Assembly: GCA_963676095.1 (NCBI GenBank)
Contig: OY781040.1
Coordinates: 1,178,001-1,242,000, forward strand
Source: G963676095 sp963676095
Lineage (GTDB): Bacteria > Bacteroidota > Bacteroidia > Bacteroidales > Prolixibacteraceae
Direction of reading: 5' to 3'
Length of the DNA: 64,000 bases
A program made the translations under genes and the position numbers. This document shows, in pieces, positions 54,635 through 63,618 of this stretch. Within the stretch, counting starts at the first letter, position 1, and each line of letters opens with the position of its first letter. Below the pieces are notes generated by a model. That model was not told the origin of the DNA. It did no database searches and saw only the letters and a program-made list of their open reading frames with translations.

Positions 54635-55936
54635 TTATTTCTTATAAACTTTTTTATAACCGTAGATAGCCGAGCTTCCCAATTGTTCTTCAATACGAAG
54701 CAACTGGTTGTATTTGGCCATCCTGTCGGAACGGCTCAGAGAACCGGTTTTGATCTGGCCAGAGTTGGTTGCAACGGCAATATCGGCGATTGTTGAATCT
54801 TCAGTTTCACCTGAACGGTGAGAAGTTACTGAAGTATAACCGGCACGATGGGCCATTTCGATAGCATCCAGGGTTTCGGTCAAAGTACCGATCTGGTTAA
54901 CTTTAATCAGGATTGAGTTTGCTGCACCCAATTCGATACCTTTTTTCAGGTATTCAACATTTGTAACAAACAGGTCGTCACCAACCAACTGGCATTTTCC
55001 GCCAAGGGCTTTGGTCAGTTTTACCCAACCTTCCCAGTCGCCTTCATCACAGCCATCTTCGATCGAATCGATCGGGAATTTTTCAACCAGCTCGGCCAGG
55101 TAAGCCACTTGCTCGTCAGCATTACGTTTTGCACCACCCTGACCTTCGAACTTGGAATAATCGTAGATCCCGTTTTCATAGAATTCAGAAGAAGCACAGT
55201 CCAGCGCGATTGAAACATCGCCACCATCTGCAGCACGGCCAGGTTTGTAACCGGCATTTTTAATTGCCTCGATGATGCAGTTCAAAGCATCTTCCGTACC
55301 GTCAAGGGTCGGGGCAAAACCACCTTCATCACCGACTGCAGTACTCAGTCCACGTTTGCTCAATACTTTCTTCAGATGATGGAAAACTTCAGATCCCATG
55401 CGCAACCCTTCGTGGAAAGAAGGGGCACCAATCGGACGGATCATGAATTCCTGAAAAGCGATAGGGGCATCAGAGTGAGAACCTCCATTTATGATATTCA
55501 TCATCGGAACAGGCAATGTCTTTGCATTCGGTCCTCCGATATAACGGTATAAAGGTAAACCAAGAGCGTTGGCAGCGGCTTTGGCTGCAGCAAGAGATAC
55601 ACCAAGCATGGCATTGGCACCTAATTTCGATTTCGTTTTAGTCCCGTCCAGTTCCAGTAATTTTTTGTCGAGTGCAACCTGATCGGATGCATCCATTCCT
55701 ATAATTTCCTTTGCTATTGTTTCATTCACATTCTCAACAGCTTTCAAAACGCCTTTCCCCAGGTAGCGGCCTTTGTCGCCATCGCGTAACTCCAAGGCTT
55801 CATTTTCACCTGTAGATGCTCCGGAAGGAACTGCAGCACGGCCAACAGCTCCACATTCAAGGGTGATCTCAACTTCGATAGTGGGGTTACCACGAGAATC
55901 CAAGATTTCTCTACCAACAACGTTATTAATTAACAT
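54635..55936 (-). CDS. eno: Enolase (phosphopyruvate hydratase)
   Basis: Glycolytic enzyme converting 2-phosphoglycerate to phosphoenolpyruvate; 433 residues as usual. Signatures: GREILDSRGNPTIEVE, PSGASTGENEALELRDG, MNIINGGSHSDAPIAFQEFM, VGDEGGFAP, LVGDDLFVTN (Mg ligand Asp) and the SHRSGETEDSTIAD catalytic loop with ILIKVNQIGTLTE upstream (catalytic Lys). Minus strand, convergent with the DRTGG operon. A TATATTTG element lies at 56011-56018. Confidence 0.98.
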   Translation of the reverse strand: MLINNVVGREILDSRGNPTIEVEITLECGAVGRAAVPSGASTGENEALELRDGDKGRYLGKGVLKAVENVNETIAKEIIGMDASDQVALDKKLLELDGTKTKSKLGANAMLGVSLAAAKAAANALGLPLYRYIGGPNAKTLPVPMMNIINGGSHSDAPIAFQEFMIRPIGAPSFHEGLRMGSEVFHHLKKVLSKRGLSTAVGDEGGFAPTLDGTEDALNCIIEAIKNAGYKPGRAADGGDVSIALDCASSEFYENGIYDYSKFEGQGGAKRNADEQVAYLAELVEKFPIDSIEDGCDEGDWEGWVKLTKALGGKCQLVGDDLFVTNVEYLKKGIELGAANSILIKVNQIGTLTETLDAIEMAHRAGYTSVTSHRSGETEDSTIADIAVATNSGQIKTGSLSRSDRMAKYNQLLRIEEQLGSSAIYGYKKVYKK

Positions 55937-56010
55937 GATTTATGGTTTTGAATTAAACTTAATAATTTATCTTAAAACACTGATTTATAAATGCTTTTTT
56001 AAAGCCGGAA

Positions 56011-56018
56011 CAAATATA
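56011..56018 (-). promoter_or_regulatory. Candidate -7 element for eno
   Basis: Minus-strand TATATTTG fits TAnnTTTG, giving a ~65-nt leader to ATG 55936. The next TTTG upstream is 29 bases away, longer than usual. Confidence 0.4.
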
Positions 56019-56086
56019 GCAAATCCATGGCATTATTGCTGTTTTTTCAAAAAAGGAATAACTATAATTTAACTCCTTTAAGGCTT

Positions 56087-56452
56087 CTAAAATGACCGGA
56101 ACTGGTTATATTTTTCGCCTGCTTTATACTCAATTACCTCCAATGGTTGAATGGTAACAAGAGCCCCTTTTCCACCCTCGCTTATTAAATCCTGAACAGT
56201 CTTTGCAAAATTCCTTATCTCCTCCTCCTTGTCTACAATTTCTATTACAACAGGAAGATGATTAGATAATGCAAATATTTTCATCGTGTGAATGGAATGG
56301 CTTGCACCAAAGGACAGGATGCCCCGGTAAACTGTTGCTCCTCCCAAGCCTCGTTCCCGGGCCTCCTTTACGATTTCCTCATACAGCGGAGATGAACCGA
56401 CTTTGTCAGTCTCCGCAACATAAATTTTTAAAATACATGCTTTTCCTTTCAT
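56087..56452 (-). CDS. DUF190-family protein (PII-like)
   Basis: 121 residues with KACILKIYVAETDKVGSSPL, RERGLGGATVYRGILSFG and PVVIEIVDKEEEIRNFA, the DUF190 pattern. The family has a PII-like ferredoxin fold and is usually adjacent or fused to the fluoride channel gene crcB; crcB here lies about 3 kb away on the same strand with other genes between. It may regulate CrcB or bind a nucleotide; function is unproven. Confidence 0.9.
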   Translation of the reverse strand: MKGKACILKIYVAETDKVGSSPLYEEIVKEARERGLGGATVYRGILSFGASHSIHTMKIFALSNHLPVVIEIVDKEEEIRNFAKTVQDLISEGGKGALVTIQPLEVIEYKAGEKYNQFRSF

Positions 56453-56821
56453 GATTGCCTTTTATTTATGAATTTTTGTTCTGTTGGATCAATGCTGCAA
56501 AAACCTGCTAAAATCTTATAAACTGATCGTTTGTTTTTACCTGCATGGAAAAAAATGCATAACAAGATAATAGATTTCCGGAAATATTTCAATGAGAAAC
56601 AACGAAAATGACTAAATATTCTGCTTTATGTGGATCACAAACAATCCCGAAAACGGGGACCGCTTAAGGGAACTGGGGAATCCAACCCTTTTTGCAGTGT
56701 ACTCACAACGGATAACGGTATCTCTGAAGCTTCAAAAATATTTCTGTCCCTACAGGAAACAACCGGACAGACCTTCCGTTATATATAAAATAGTTTACTC
56801 TTAGGTTGCATTTATACACAA
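56453..56821. other. Gap before the Hpt fragment
   Basis: 369 bp. A 58-codon frame at 56628-56804 (+) has no recognisable family and is probably chance. No RNA or repeat is seen. If the Hpt fragment is the end of a lost hybrid kinase, this stretch may be degraded kinase DNA. Confidence 0.5.
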
Positions 56822-57176
56822 ATGAAAAAAAAAAGGCTATAATCTCGAACAAATTTCCGCTTTTTGCTCCGGCGATCAGGAAAGCATAAAGGAGATCCTG
56901 AAAACTTTTGTCCGTTCAGGGAAGCAAAACATATCCTTCTTTAAGAAATATCTTAACGAAAAAAATGTTGAAAGTATATCCGAATTGTCTCACAAAATGC
57001 TTCCTCTCTTCCGCCAACTGGAGGCAAAAAATATAATACCGCAGCTGGCAGAACTTGAACAAAAGGACCAGCCGATACAAAACAGCCATGCATTTTTTGA
57101 AACAGCAAGAACCGTATTGTCCCGGATCGAGAAAATCATTGAATCGATCGAAACAGATCAAAATTTACCGGATTAA
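56822..57176 (+). pseudogene. Hpt-domain relic with frameshift at a run of ten A
   Basis: ATG 56822 is followed by A10 (56825-56834) and then a stop in frame. Removing one A joins the ATG to an open frame reading GYNLEQISAFCSGDQESIKE and, further on, ELSHKMLPLFRQLEAKNIIP, the Hpt phosphorylation helix of Bacteroidota hybrid sensor kinases (His in SHKMLPLF). The fragment then ends with IEKIIESIE at TAA 57174-57176. It is either a remnant of the kinase that partnered the response regulator encoded convergently, or a slippage-expressed Hpt protein. Confidence 0.6.
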
Positions 57177-57234
57177 CAAGGGGATTACCATCTTCTGACA
57201 GTGGGGATGAGGTATTGACTTTTCAGGGAAAGGA

Positions 57235-58563
57235 CTAAACTTCAATATCATAAAGCTTAAGCTTATTATACAATGTTTTGCGGTCTATTTTTAAAAGACA
57301 CGCGGCCTTGGTTTTATTATTCCCGGTTGCCTCGAGTGCTTTCTCTATTAATTCCTTTTCATTCTTTTCATTATGAAGACTAAAGGGATTTTCATCCGGC
57401 TTGTTAACATACAATTCTGAAGGAATATCCTCAAGTAAAATACTATCGCCGCCCGCAAGCAGCGTTGCCCGCTTCACCACATTTTTCATTTCGCGGAGGT
57501 TTCCCGGCCAGTTATAATTCATAAATACCTCTTTAACTTCGAGGGAGAATCCCGAAACCGACTTGTTAAGAAAAGCATTAGACTGCTCCAGAAAATGCCC
57601 AGCAAAAAGCATAATATCTTCTTCTCTTTCCCGAAGCGAAGGCACCTTAATCTGAAATTCATTCAATCGGTGGTACAGGTCTTCACGGAAAGTTCCTTCT
57701 TGCTGCGCTGCCCGAAGATCTTCGTTGGTTGCAGCAATAATCCTGACGTCAACCGGGATTCCCCTGTTACTGCCCACAGGCTTTATGACCCGTTCCTGCA
57801 AGGCCCTTAATAACTGAATCTGTGTACTATATGATAAATTTCCCACTTCATCCAGGAACAATGTTCCGCCATTGGCTTCTTCAAAATTACCCGTTTTATC
57901 AGTCACAGCTCCTGTAAACGAACCTTTAATATGACCAAAAAATTCACTGGCAACCAATTCTTTGGGAATAGCGCCACAATCCACAGCAACAAAAGGCTTA
58001 TCTGAACGGTTGCTTTGCATATGAATGGAACGGGCAATATATTCTTTTCCTGTCCCGCTTTCCCCGGTGATAAGCACAGACATTGGAGTGGGTGCCACTA
58101 AACCGATATGTTCTTTAAGCCTTCCGGCAACCTTGCTTATACCTTCTAAGTAATCGCCCTCGCCGTACCATTTATTAGGTTGGGATCCCACCCGTTTCCC
58201 GGGCATGGATTCCAGGGCTTCCCGAATAATATTGAGTGCTTCTTCCGGTCGAAAAGGTTTGGGAATGTAATTAAAGGCTCCCTGCTTTATCGCTTGAATA
58301 GCACTGGAAATATCTGCATAACCTGTCATCATAATGATTTGCGTTGCTGGAGATTCCTGCCTGATTACCCGGATCAGGTCCATTCCACTGAAATCGGGCA
58401 TTCGCAAATCAGTCATAACGACATCATAAAATTGTTTCCGGATAAGCCGCTTTACCTCTCCCGGAGAGAAAACGGTAGTCACCTGGTATCCGCTTTTACC
58501 AAGCAATGTTTTCAGCATCAAGCAGAAAGTAACATCATCATCTACAATCAGAATACGTGCCAT
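57235..58563 (-). CDS. Sigma-54-dependent response regulator (NtrC family)
   Basis: 442 residues: receiver domain with phosphoacceptor D52 (DVVMTDLRMPDFSG), AAA+ domain with Walker A GESGTGKE (167-174), the sigma-54 contact loop GSFTGA (214-219; Ser for the usual Ala), Walker B GGTLFLDEVG (232-241), and a C-terminal Fis-type HTH (NNKTKAACLLKIDRKTLYNK). The cognate kinase is not in the window; only an Hpt relic lies convergently downstream. It probably activates RpoN-dependent promoters; the PepSY-like gene upstream on the same strand has a weak -24/-12-like site. Confidence 0.95.
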   Translation of the reverse strand: MARILIVDDDVTFCLMLKTLLGKSGYQVTTVFSPGEVKRLIRKQFYDVVMTDLRMPDFSGMDLIRVIRQESPATQIIMMTGYADISSAIQAIKQGAFNYIPKPFRPEEALNIIREALESMPGKRVGSQPNKWYGEGDYLEGISKVAGRLKEHIGLVAPTPMSVLITGESGTGKEYIARSIHMQSNRSDKPFVAVDCGAIPKELVASEFFGHIKGSFTGAVTDKTGNFEEANGGTLFLDEVGNLSYSTQIQLLRALQERVIKPVGSNRGIPVDVRIIAATNEDLRAAQQEGTFREDLYHRLNEFQIKVPSLREREEDIMLFAGHFLEQSNAFLNKSVSGFSLEVKEVFMNYNWPGNLREMKNVVKRATLLAGGDSILLEDIPSELYVNKPDENPFSLHNEKNEKELIEKALEATGNNKTKAACLLKIDRKTLYNKLKLYDIEV

Positions 58564-58644
58564 CTGTCGATTTTTGATATTTAACCTCTAAAACGTCCGC
58601 GACTCCAATTTAGTATAAATAATTTAAATCTTTTATACAAAAGG

Positions 58645-58794
58645 AACCTCTGGCTGGTCTCTACCAGTCAGAGGTTGTCATTTGCCATATGATATCAATG
58701 TTCCACAACAATTGATAAAGAAAGATATTATAAATTTCTGTCCCCCATTTGAAACCCCTGGCATATGCCGGAATCACTTTCTGCCAGAGGTTTC
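58645..58794. repeat. Two related hairpins in the gap upstream of the response regulator
   Basis: First: AACCTCTGGCTGG with its complement at 58664-58676 (one G-U). Second: GAAACCCCTGGCA with TGCCAGAGGTTTC at 58782-58794 (one mismatch). Both share a CCTCTGGC core. The 58564-58888 gap has no other feature. Candidate operators or a leader RNA. Confidence 0.45.
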
Positions 58795-58888
58795 TTGTCA
58801 CCTAATCTCAAATTCCACTCCACTATTTCTCCATGAATAACTTGTCTCTCGATTAAGGTGATATATATTGGGACCTGAGATGCTCTGT

Positions 58889-59239
58889 TTAATTGTTTTG
58901 AAGCTGCTGAGGCTGCTCCATTTGGGGTTGTTCTACTTTAAGAAGTTTCCCGGTTTCATCATACAACAGCACATACTGAACGTCTCCGAGGCTCACGTTA
59001 AGTTTATAGGATCCATCGTCCCCCTTATAGGCCTTGTCGATCGTATAACCATCATAATCTTTCTTAAGAGCGTCTTTTACTGCGTCAGGAACTTCCTCTG
59101 CTTTTATTTCCTGAAATTTTACTTCCTTATCCTGGGAAGTAACGAGCTGACTTTTTACCTGCACTGCAAATGAAGCAGGAGCCATAGCTAAAAAAGATGC
59201 TACGAGGATAACTGATAAAATCATTACTTTCTTCTTCAT
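58889..59239 (-). CDS. Exported PepSY-like protein
   Basis: 116 residues: signal peptide (MILSVILVASFLAMAPASFA) and one PepSY/BLIP-like repeat (EEVPDAVKDALKKDYDGYTI, SYKLNVSLGDVQYVLLYDE, GKLLKVEQ), ending in a Gln-rich tail (QPQMEQPQQLQ). Such small periplasmic proteins are often targets of two-component systems. It is on the same strand as the NtrC-type regulator 325 bp downstream. Confidence 0.82.
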   Translation of the reverse strand: MKKKVMILSVILVASFLAMAPASFAVQVKSQLVTSQDKEVKFQEIKAEEVPDAVKDALKKDYDGYTIDKAYKGDDGSYKLNVSLGDVQYVLLYDETGKLLKVEQPQMEQPQQLQNN

Positions 59240-59279
59240 AATATTTTAATTTTATTGTTTACGTTCGGAAACATAATAA

Positions 59280-59312
59280 GACAAAAGCATGCCAGAAATG
59301 CAAAAGCTGGCA
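59280..59312 (-). promoter_or_regulatory. Inverted repeat and weak sigma-54-like site upstream of the PepSY-like gene
   Basis: TGCCAG (59290) and CTGGCA (59307) form a 6-bp inverted repeat with an 11-base spacer. The minus strand of 59280-59295 reads CTGGCATGCTTTTGTC, partly like TGGCACGNNNNTTGCW but with a poor -12 half. Confidence 0.3.
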
Positions 59313-59455
59313 ATTCAACAATAAAACATCTATCAATCAGGATTTTAATCCTAAAAATAGAAAACTCTACTTTTAGGATATCATGTGGAATGTGTCCACT
59401 CTTTGTTGATTTTTTCTACACAGGATAAGGGTAACAAAAATTGTAACAAACAGAT

Positions 59456-59839
59456 TTAGCCGTAAATGATCCGGATAAGCACAATTCCAAGGTAAACGGC
59501 CATAACACCAAAGAATAAACTCAGAAAGATATTACCGAAGAATTGAATCAGATTAGTCTCGCTCAGCATGGTGAAATTGTTATAGGCAAATGACGAAAAA
59601 GTTGTAAACCCGCCACAAAAGCCGACTGTTAAAAACATTCTCCATTCAGGATTCAGGAGACCTCCCCTGTCAGAAAGGGCATAAACCAGTCCGATCACGA
59701 AGCAACCGGAAATATTTGCCACAAACGTCCCCCACGGGAAAGTACTGTGAAGCAGCCTTTCTACCAATAATTGCGTCAGGTACCGGGCAATAGTTCCAAG
59801 AAAACCTCCCGTCCCGACAAAAAGAAGCGTCTTTAACAT
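59456..59839 (-). CDS. crcB: Fluoride channel CrcB/Fluc
   Basis: 127 residues with four membrane helices: LLFVGTGGFLGTIARYLTQL, PWGTFVANISGCFVIGLVYA (conserved Asn), VGFCGGFTTFSSFAYN (phenylalanine track and Na+ site region). Dimeric exporter of fluoride. ATG 59839 gives the normal N terminus; the longer frame is rejected. No fluoride riboswitch was recognised in the 72 bp between it and dacB. Confidence 0.94.
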   Translation of the reverse strand: MLKTLLFVGTGGFLGTIARYLTQLLVERLLHSTFPWGTFVANISGCFVIGLVYALSDRGGLLNPEWRMFLTVGFCGGFTTFSSFAYNNFTMLSETNLIQFFGNIFLSLFFGVMAVYLGIVLIRIIYG

Positions 59840-59911
59840 GATCCTTTTTATTATTCCTCCGAAATGAATATCTTCAACCCCAAAACTACGAAATAAAAAC
59901 ACTCAGAAAAA

Positions 59912-61369
59912 ATGAACGGGAAAGCATTGGCGCGGATTGCCTTCTTTTTTACATTTATTTATCCTTTAGCAGGATTTTCTCAACTTTCGCATACAGATAA
60001 TATTATCAGGAATTGGGTAAATCAGGATATTTTCCAACATGCCAGCATCGGGATATACATGCAGGATGCAAAAACCGGAAAAGAAATAGGATCATACAAT
60101 CCAGAGCAAAGCCTTGCTCCCGCATCCATTCAAAAGTTACTGACAACGGCAGCTGCTCTTGAGATTCTTGGTCCGGACTACCGGTTTTCGACCAATCTGG
60201 CCTATAATGGTGAAATCAGGAACGATACCCTCTGCGGGGATTTAATCATTCTGGGAGGGGGAGATCCGGCCTTGGGGTCTATGTATTTCAAAGATCATTA
60301 TCTGAAACAAAATTTTTTGTCTGCATGGGCTGACAGTCTTATCCATCACCATGTCCGTTGCATAAAAGGGAATATTATTACTGATGCAACTATTTATGAT
60401 GACCAAAGCATCCCTGACTCCTGGGTATGGGAAGATCTTGGTAACTATTACGGGGCAGGGGCCTCCGGACTAACTGTTTATGACAACATGTTTGAAATTC
60501 ATTTTTCATCACCGGCAATCGCAGGGCGACAGACAAAAATTATCGCAATAACTCCGGCGATACCTGATTTAAAATTCGACAACAAAGTATTGTCGTCAGA
60601 CACACTGCAGGATCTCTCCTACGTTTTTGGCAGTCCAATGGATATCAAACGAATTATCAGAGGAACAATTCCCAAGGGCAAGACCGATTTTATTGTAAAA
60701 GCATCTGTCCCTGACCCGGCATACCTGCTGGCCAGACAATTCAGGGAAATGATAAAAGCAGACGGGATTTCGGTAACCGGAGAAGTAAGAGAGAGAAAAA
60801 AAAAGCCGGAACAAGAGGCTGCAACAATCCTGGCAACAACTTACTCTCCCCCGCTGATAGATATTATCAGTGTTACTAACCACGAAAGTGTGAACCTGTT
60901 TGCTGAACATCTTTTGAAACATATTTCCTATCTGCACTCCGGACTGGGAAATACCAACGAAGGAACGAAACTGGTGATTGATTTTTGGAAAAGTAAAGGG
61001 ATCGACACACAAGGGTTATTTATGTGCGACGGGAGCGGACTTTCCCGTTTCAATGCCGTCACTCCCGAACAAATGGTACAGATGCTTAATTACATGAAAA
61101 ACAAAAGCCAAAACAGCGATTTTTTTTTCAGTTCATTGCCTGCCCCACCAAACGGAACACTTTCCTACTTCAATCCTGCAAATTTTCCAAAAGAAGGATT
61201 GAGGGCAAAAAGCGGAAGCATGACACGAGTCCGCTCTTTTGCCGGGATATTAAAAACACATACAGACAGGGAGATTCTGTTTACAATTATACTGAACAAT
61301 TTTTCATGCAGCCAGAGTACCGCTGTCCATGCCATTGAAAAACTGCTGATAAGCACCTCAAATCAATAG
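59912..61369 (+). CDS. dacB: D-alanyl-D-alanine carboxypeptidase/endopeptidase (PBP4 family)
   Basis: Periplasmic peptidoglycan hydrolase, 485 residues with a signal peptide (FFFTFIYPLAGFSQ). Serine-protease triad motifs of the S13 family: SxxK in LAPASIQKLLTTAAAL, SxN in NHESVNLFAEHLL and KSG in RAKSGSMTRVRSFAG (usually KTG). It trims D-Ala and cleaves cross-links. Divergent from crcB. Its 3' end is followed by the convergent DoxX gene. Confidence 0.94.
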   Translation: MNGKALARIAFFFTFIYPLAGFSQLSHTDNIIRNWVNQDIFQHASIGIYMQDAKTGKEIGSYNPEQSLAPASIQKLLTTAAALEILGPDYRFSTNLAYNGEIRNDTLCGDLIILGGGDPALGSMYFKDHYLKQNFLSAWADSLIHHHVRCIKGNIITDATIYDDQSIPDSWVWEDLGNYYGAGASGLTVYDNMFEIHFSSPAIAGRQTKIIAITPAIPDLKFDNKVLSSDTLQDLSYVFGSPMDIKRIIRGTIPKGKTDFIVKASVPDPAYLLARQFREMIKADGISVTGEVRERKKKPEQEAATILATTYSPPLIDIISVTNHESVNLFAEHLLKHISYLHSGLGNTNEGTKLVIDFWKSKGIDTQGLFMCDGSGLSRFNAVTPEQMVQMLNYMKNKSQNSDFFFSSLPAPPNGTLSYFNPANFPKEGLRAKSGSMTRVRSFAGILKTHTDREILFTIILNNFSCSQSTAVHAIEKLLISTSNQ

Positions 61370-61409
61370 AAATTCAATGAAGGAACTGACTGAAATTGTA
61401 GAAACGCAT

Positions 61410-61823
61410 CTATTTCCCGCGAATAACACGTCCCAACGAAAATTTGCCGCCGCCAAACACCAGGATAAACACATAAATAAGCAAATAGGTCAATGCCAGT
61501 TCTTTCTTTGCAAAAGCATCATGGGCATGGACATAAAAAAATGCCACACTCATATTTATAATTAAAGGCACTGATGCCCATCTGGAAATAATTCCAAGGA
61601 TAAGAAGGACAGAACAAACAACTTCTGCAAAAACGGCCAGTATCAGTGACCACAATGTCCCGATACCCAATGGATCAGGGAACACAATTTCGCCACCGGC
61701 AAACAAAGTCTGAAATTTCGGGATCCCATGTGTCAGCATGGTCACACCAATAACCACACGAACCAGCAGCAAACATGTATTTTCGATTAATTCATTCGTT
61801 TTTGAACCAGTTATTTTTCCCAT
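61410..61823 (-). CDS. DoxX-family membrane protein
   Basis: 137 residues, four hydrophobic helices. ARVVIGVTMLTHGIPKF-type opening (LLLVRVVIGVTMLTHGIPKF), EVVCSVLLILGIISRW and INMSVAFFYVHAHDAF mark the DoxX/YphA group. ATG 61823 is chosen over TTG 61829. Members act in thiosulphate:quinone chemistry or redox stress; role here unknown. Confidence 0.88.
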   Translation of the reverse strand: MGKITGSKTNELIENTCLLLVRVVIGVTMLTHGIPKFQTLFAGGEIVFPDPLGIGTLWSLILAVFAEVVCSVLLILGIISRWASVPLIINMSVAFFYVHAHDAFAKKELALTYLLIYVFILVFGGGKFSLGRVIRGK

Positions 61824-61959
61824 AAGCAAATATATTTACGAATTCAAATATTAAATAACAAATTCACTACAAGCAGCAACCTTTACAAAACCATTTTACA
61901 AAAAAAATATCCATCAACAATTTAACCATAAGACCATCAGGAACTGTAAACAACATCCG

Positions 61960-62436
61960 TCAATACTTTATCATATCACTTTTGTTCATCCACTTTTCAA
62001 AAACGGGAAGAGCCTCGTCTCTCAGCAAACTTACAAAACTTATCTTTCTCCCGCTGTAACCTTTCTTCAGTTCCTCATAAATAAATTCATCGTCAAAATC
62101 GATTACAGCTGCATCTTCCCTGTTACATGCGAAAAACACCTTCCGGGGCCTTGCCCAGTAGATGGCCCCGAAACACATCGGACATGGCTCGCAGGAACAA
62201 TAGATTGTACAATCTTCCAACTGGAAAGATCCCAGCTTACGACAAGCCTCACGTATTGCAATAATTTCGGCATGAGCTGTCGGGTCGTTTGTCGATGTCA
62301 CCTTATTACATCCTTCAGCGATAATCTCATCGTTTCTGACAATTACCGCGCCAAACGGGCCTCCTGCATTCGAATCCATTCCCTCTCCTGCCAAGGCAAT
62401 AGCCCTCCTCATAAAATAAAAATCTTTCTCGTTCAT
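61960..62436 (-). CDS. Guanine deaminase-type nucleoside/nucleobase deaminase
   Basis: 158 residues of the zinc cytidine-deaminase fold. The zinc motifs are complete: TAHAEIIAI (HAE) and CEPCPMCFGAIYWA (PCxxC). GGPFGAVIVRNDEIIAEG with NKVTSTNDPTAHAE and the C-terminal domain-swapped helix match bacterial guanine deaminase (GuaD-type). It converts guanine to xanthine. ATG 62436; the longer frame is rejected. Other purine deaminase activity cannot be excluded. Confidence 0.9.
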   Translation of the reverse strand: MNEKDFYFMRRAIALAGEGMDSNAGGPFGAVIVRNDEIIAEGCNKVTSTNDPTAHAEIIAIREACRKLGSFQLEDCTIYCSCEPCPMCFGAIYWARPRKVFFACNREDAAVIDFDDEFIYEELKKGYSGRKISFVSLLRDEALPVFEKWMNKSDMIKY

Positions 62437-62603
62437 ATTTTCCCGTTTATCAAAGATATAACACCATTTCCCGGCTCTATGCCTTGTACTCCCGCCCTCA
62501 TCAAACAGCAAAGCGTGAAACATATCAAACCTTCAAACAAACCAAACAATTCCGACAACATCCAGTTTGCCTGGATTTCGTACTGCCCTTTTGTTCTGCA
62601 TGA

Positions 62604-63236
62604 TTATCTCTTCTCATACCCTACCGGATGATTAAGTACCGGGTACTGGGTATCCTTAAGGTTAAGTACTTTTTTCAATTTTTCCTTATCAAAACCTGCC
62701 CTGGGACGGGTCTTGAGTCCTGTTGCAGCGCAAAAAAGAGCAATATTCTGGGACACAATACCGGCATCAATGGCAGCCCACTGTAACCTCAACGAATCTT
62801 CCCCGGCCCTAAACCTGGAAATATCCGATACCAGGATAAGGACGACCGGAGCCTCCTGCGTTCCAACCAATCCCCTGAGATCTCCGTTTTTCACAGGTTC
62901 CAGTTCCTGCTTGAAAGCATTGTAAAGATAAGCACCTTCTTTCTGAAGTACATACACATCAATATCCTGGGCATTCATTGCCGAGGAAGCCGTACGTTTT
63001 CCTTCTCCGGGCCTGTTTACTCCATTTGCGGCCCACAATAGATCGGAAAGGTCCTGCAATTTTAATTCACTGCCGGACCATTCTTTCACAGATGCCCTGA
63101 CCGATAGCGCTTCCATAACCGATAATCCCCGATCTTTACTATGGTCTGCCAGTTTTATTGTCTGCAATTCCTGAGCAGGAAGGTTTATTGCCAAAAGAAA
63201 AAACAACATGCAAAAAAACAATAATTTCTGTATCAT
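62604..63236 (-). CDS. Exported nitroreductase-family protein
   Basis: 210 residues: signal peptide (LLFFCMLFFLLAINLPAQ, start ATG 63236) followed by a SagB/ThcOx-like nitroreductase fold (VMEALSVRASVKEW, LQDLSDLLWAANGVNRPGEG with KRTASSAMNAQDIDVYV, AAIDAGIVSQNIALFCAATGL). FMN-dependent oxidoreductase targeted outside the cytoplasm. Substrate unknown. Its upstream region contains the divergent ilv promoter area. Confidence 0.87.
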   Translation of the reverse strand: MIQKLLFFCMLFFLLAINLPAQELQTIKLADHSKDRGLSVMEALSVRASVKEWSGSELKLQDLSDLLWAANGVNRPGEGKRTASSAMNAQDIDVYVLQKEGAYLYNAFKQELEPVKNGDLRGLVGTQEAPVVLILVSDISRFRAGEDSLRLQWAAIDAGIVSQNIALFCAATGLKTRPRAGFDKEKLKKVLNLKDTQYPVLNHPVGYEKR

Positions 63237-63463
63237 AACACAAAATTTAAAGGTTCTGCCCATTTAGCTTTTTAATCTCAAAATTAATTAAATAATTATC
63301 ATCCGGATGTAAAAACGTTTCATCCAGCTTACAGCGTATCAACGAATTGACACCAAGGCAAGAAGCTGATAAAAGCATTGATTCTCAATTACTATTTCAT
63401 ACCGTTGTGCCTCCTCAACTATGAATTTTATATAAATTTTTGTTTTTTACTTTTAAATTAATT

Positions 63464-63492
63464 TTTGTTTTTGAAATTAATTCATACTTTTG
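63464..63492 (+). promoter_or_regulatory. Promoter of the ilv leader operon
   Basis: TTTG at 63464-63467 and TACTTTTG (exact TAnnTTTG) at 63485-63492 with a 17-base spacer, a good Bacteroidota -33/-7 pair. A start near 63498 leaves about 26 nt before leader peptide 1. Confidence 0.65.
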
Positions 63493-63523
63493 CCGGTACA
63501 TATTGAAAAAATCAGTTATACAA

Positions 63524-63592
63524 ATGAAAAAACTGGCTATCATACTTAACGTCGTCGTCCTTCTAGTCGTTGTCATTTCGAAAACGAAGTGA
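63524..63592 (+). CDS. Leader peptide 1 of the ilv attenuator
   Basis: 22 residues, 13 of them Ile, Leu or Val, with nine in a row (residues 10-18, VVVLLVVVI); otherwise MKK and SKTK ends. Too short and too biased to be a normal protein. Ribosome stalling on these codons would report shortage of branched-chain amino acids. GAGGATG at 63591-63597, overlapping the stop codon TGA, can pair with CATTCTC (63622-63628) in the 5' arm of terminator 1 (one G-U). A second possible pairing is TGGCTATC (63534) with GGTAGCCA (63616). Confidence 0.8.
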   Translation: MKKLAIILNVVVLLVVVISKTK

Positions 63593-63618
63593 GGATGTCG
63601 CATGTTGGTATATCAGGT

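Noticed and set aside
56628..56804. 58-codon frame before the Hpt relic
   Set aside because: No recognisable domain and no ribosome-binding site; too little to support a gene.
59840..59911. Fluoride riboswitch upstream of crcB
   Set aside because: The 72-bp divergent gap shows no pseudoknot-type consensus that I could identify.
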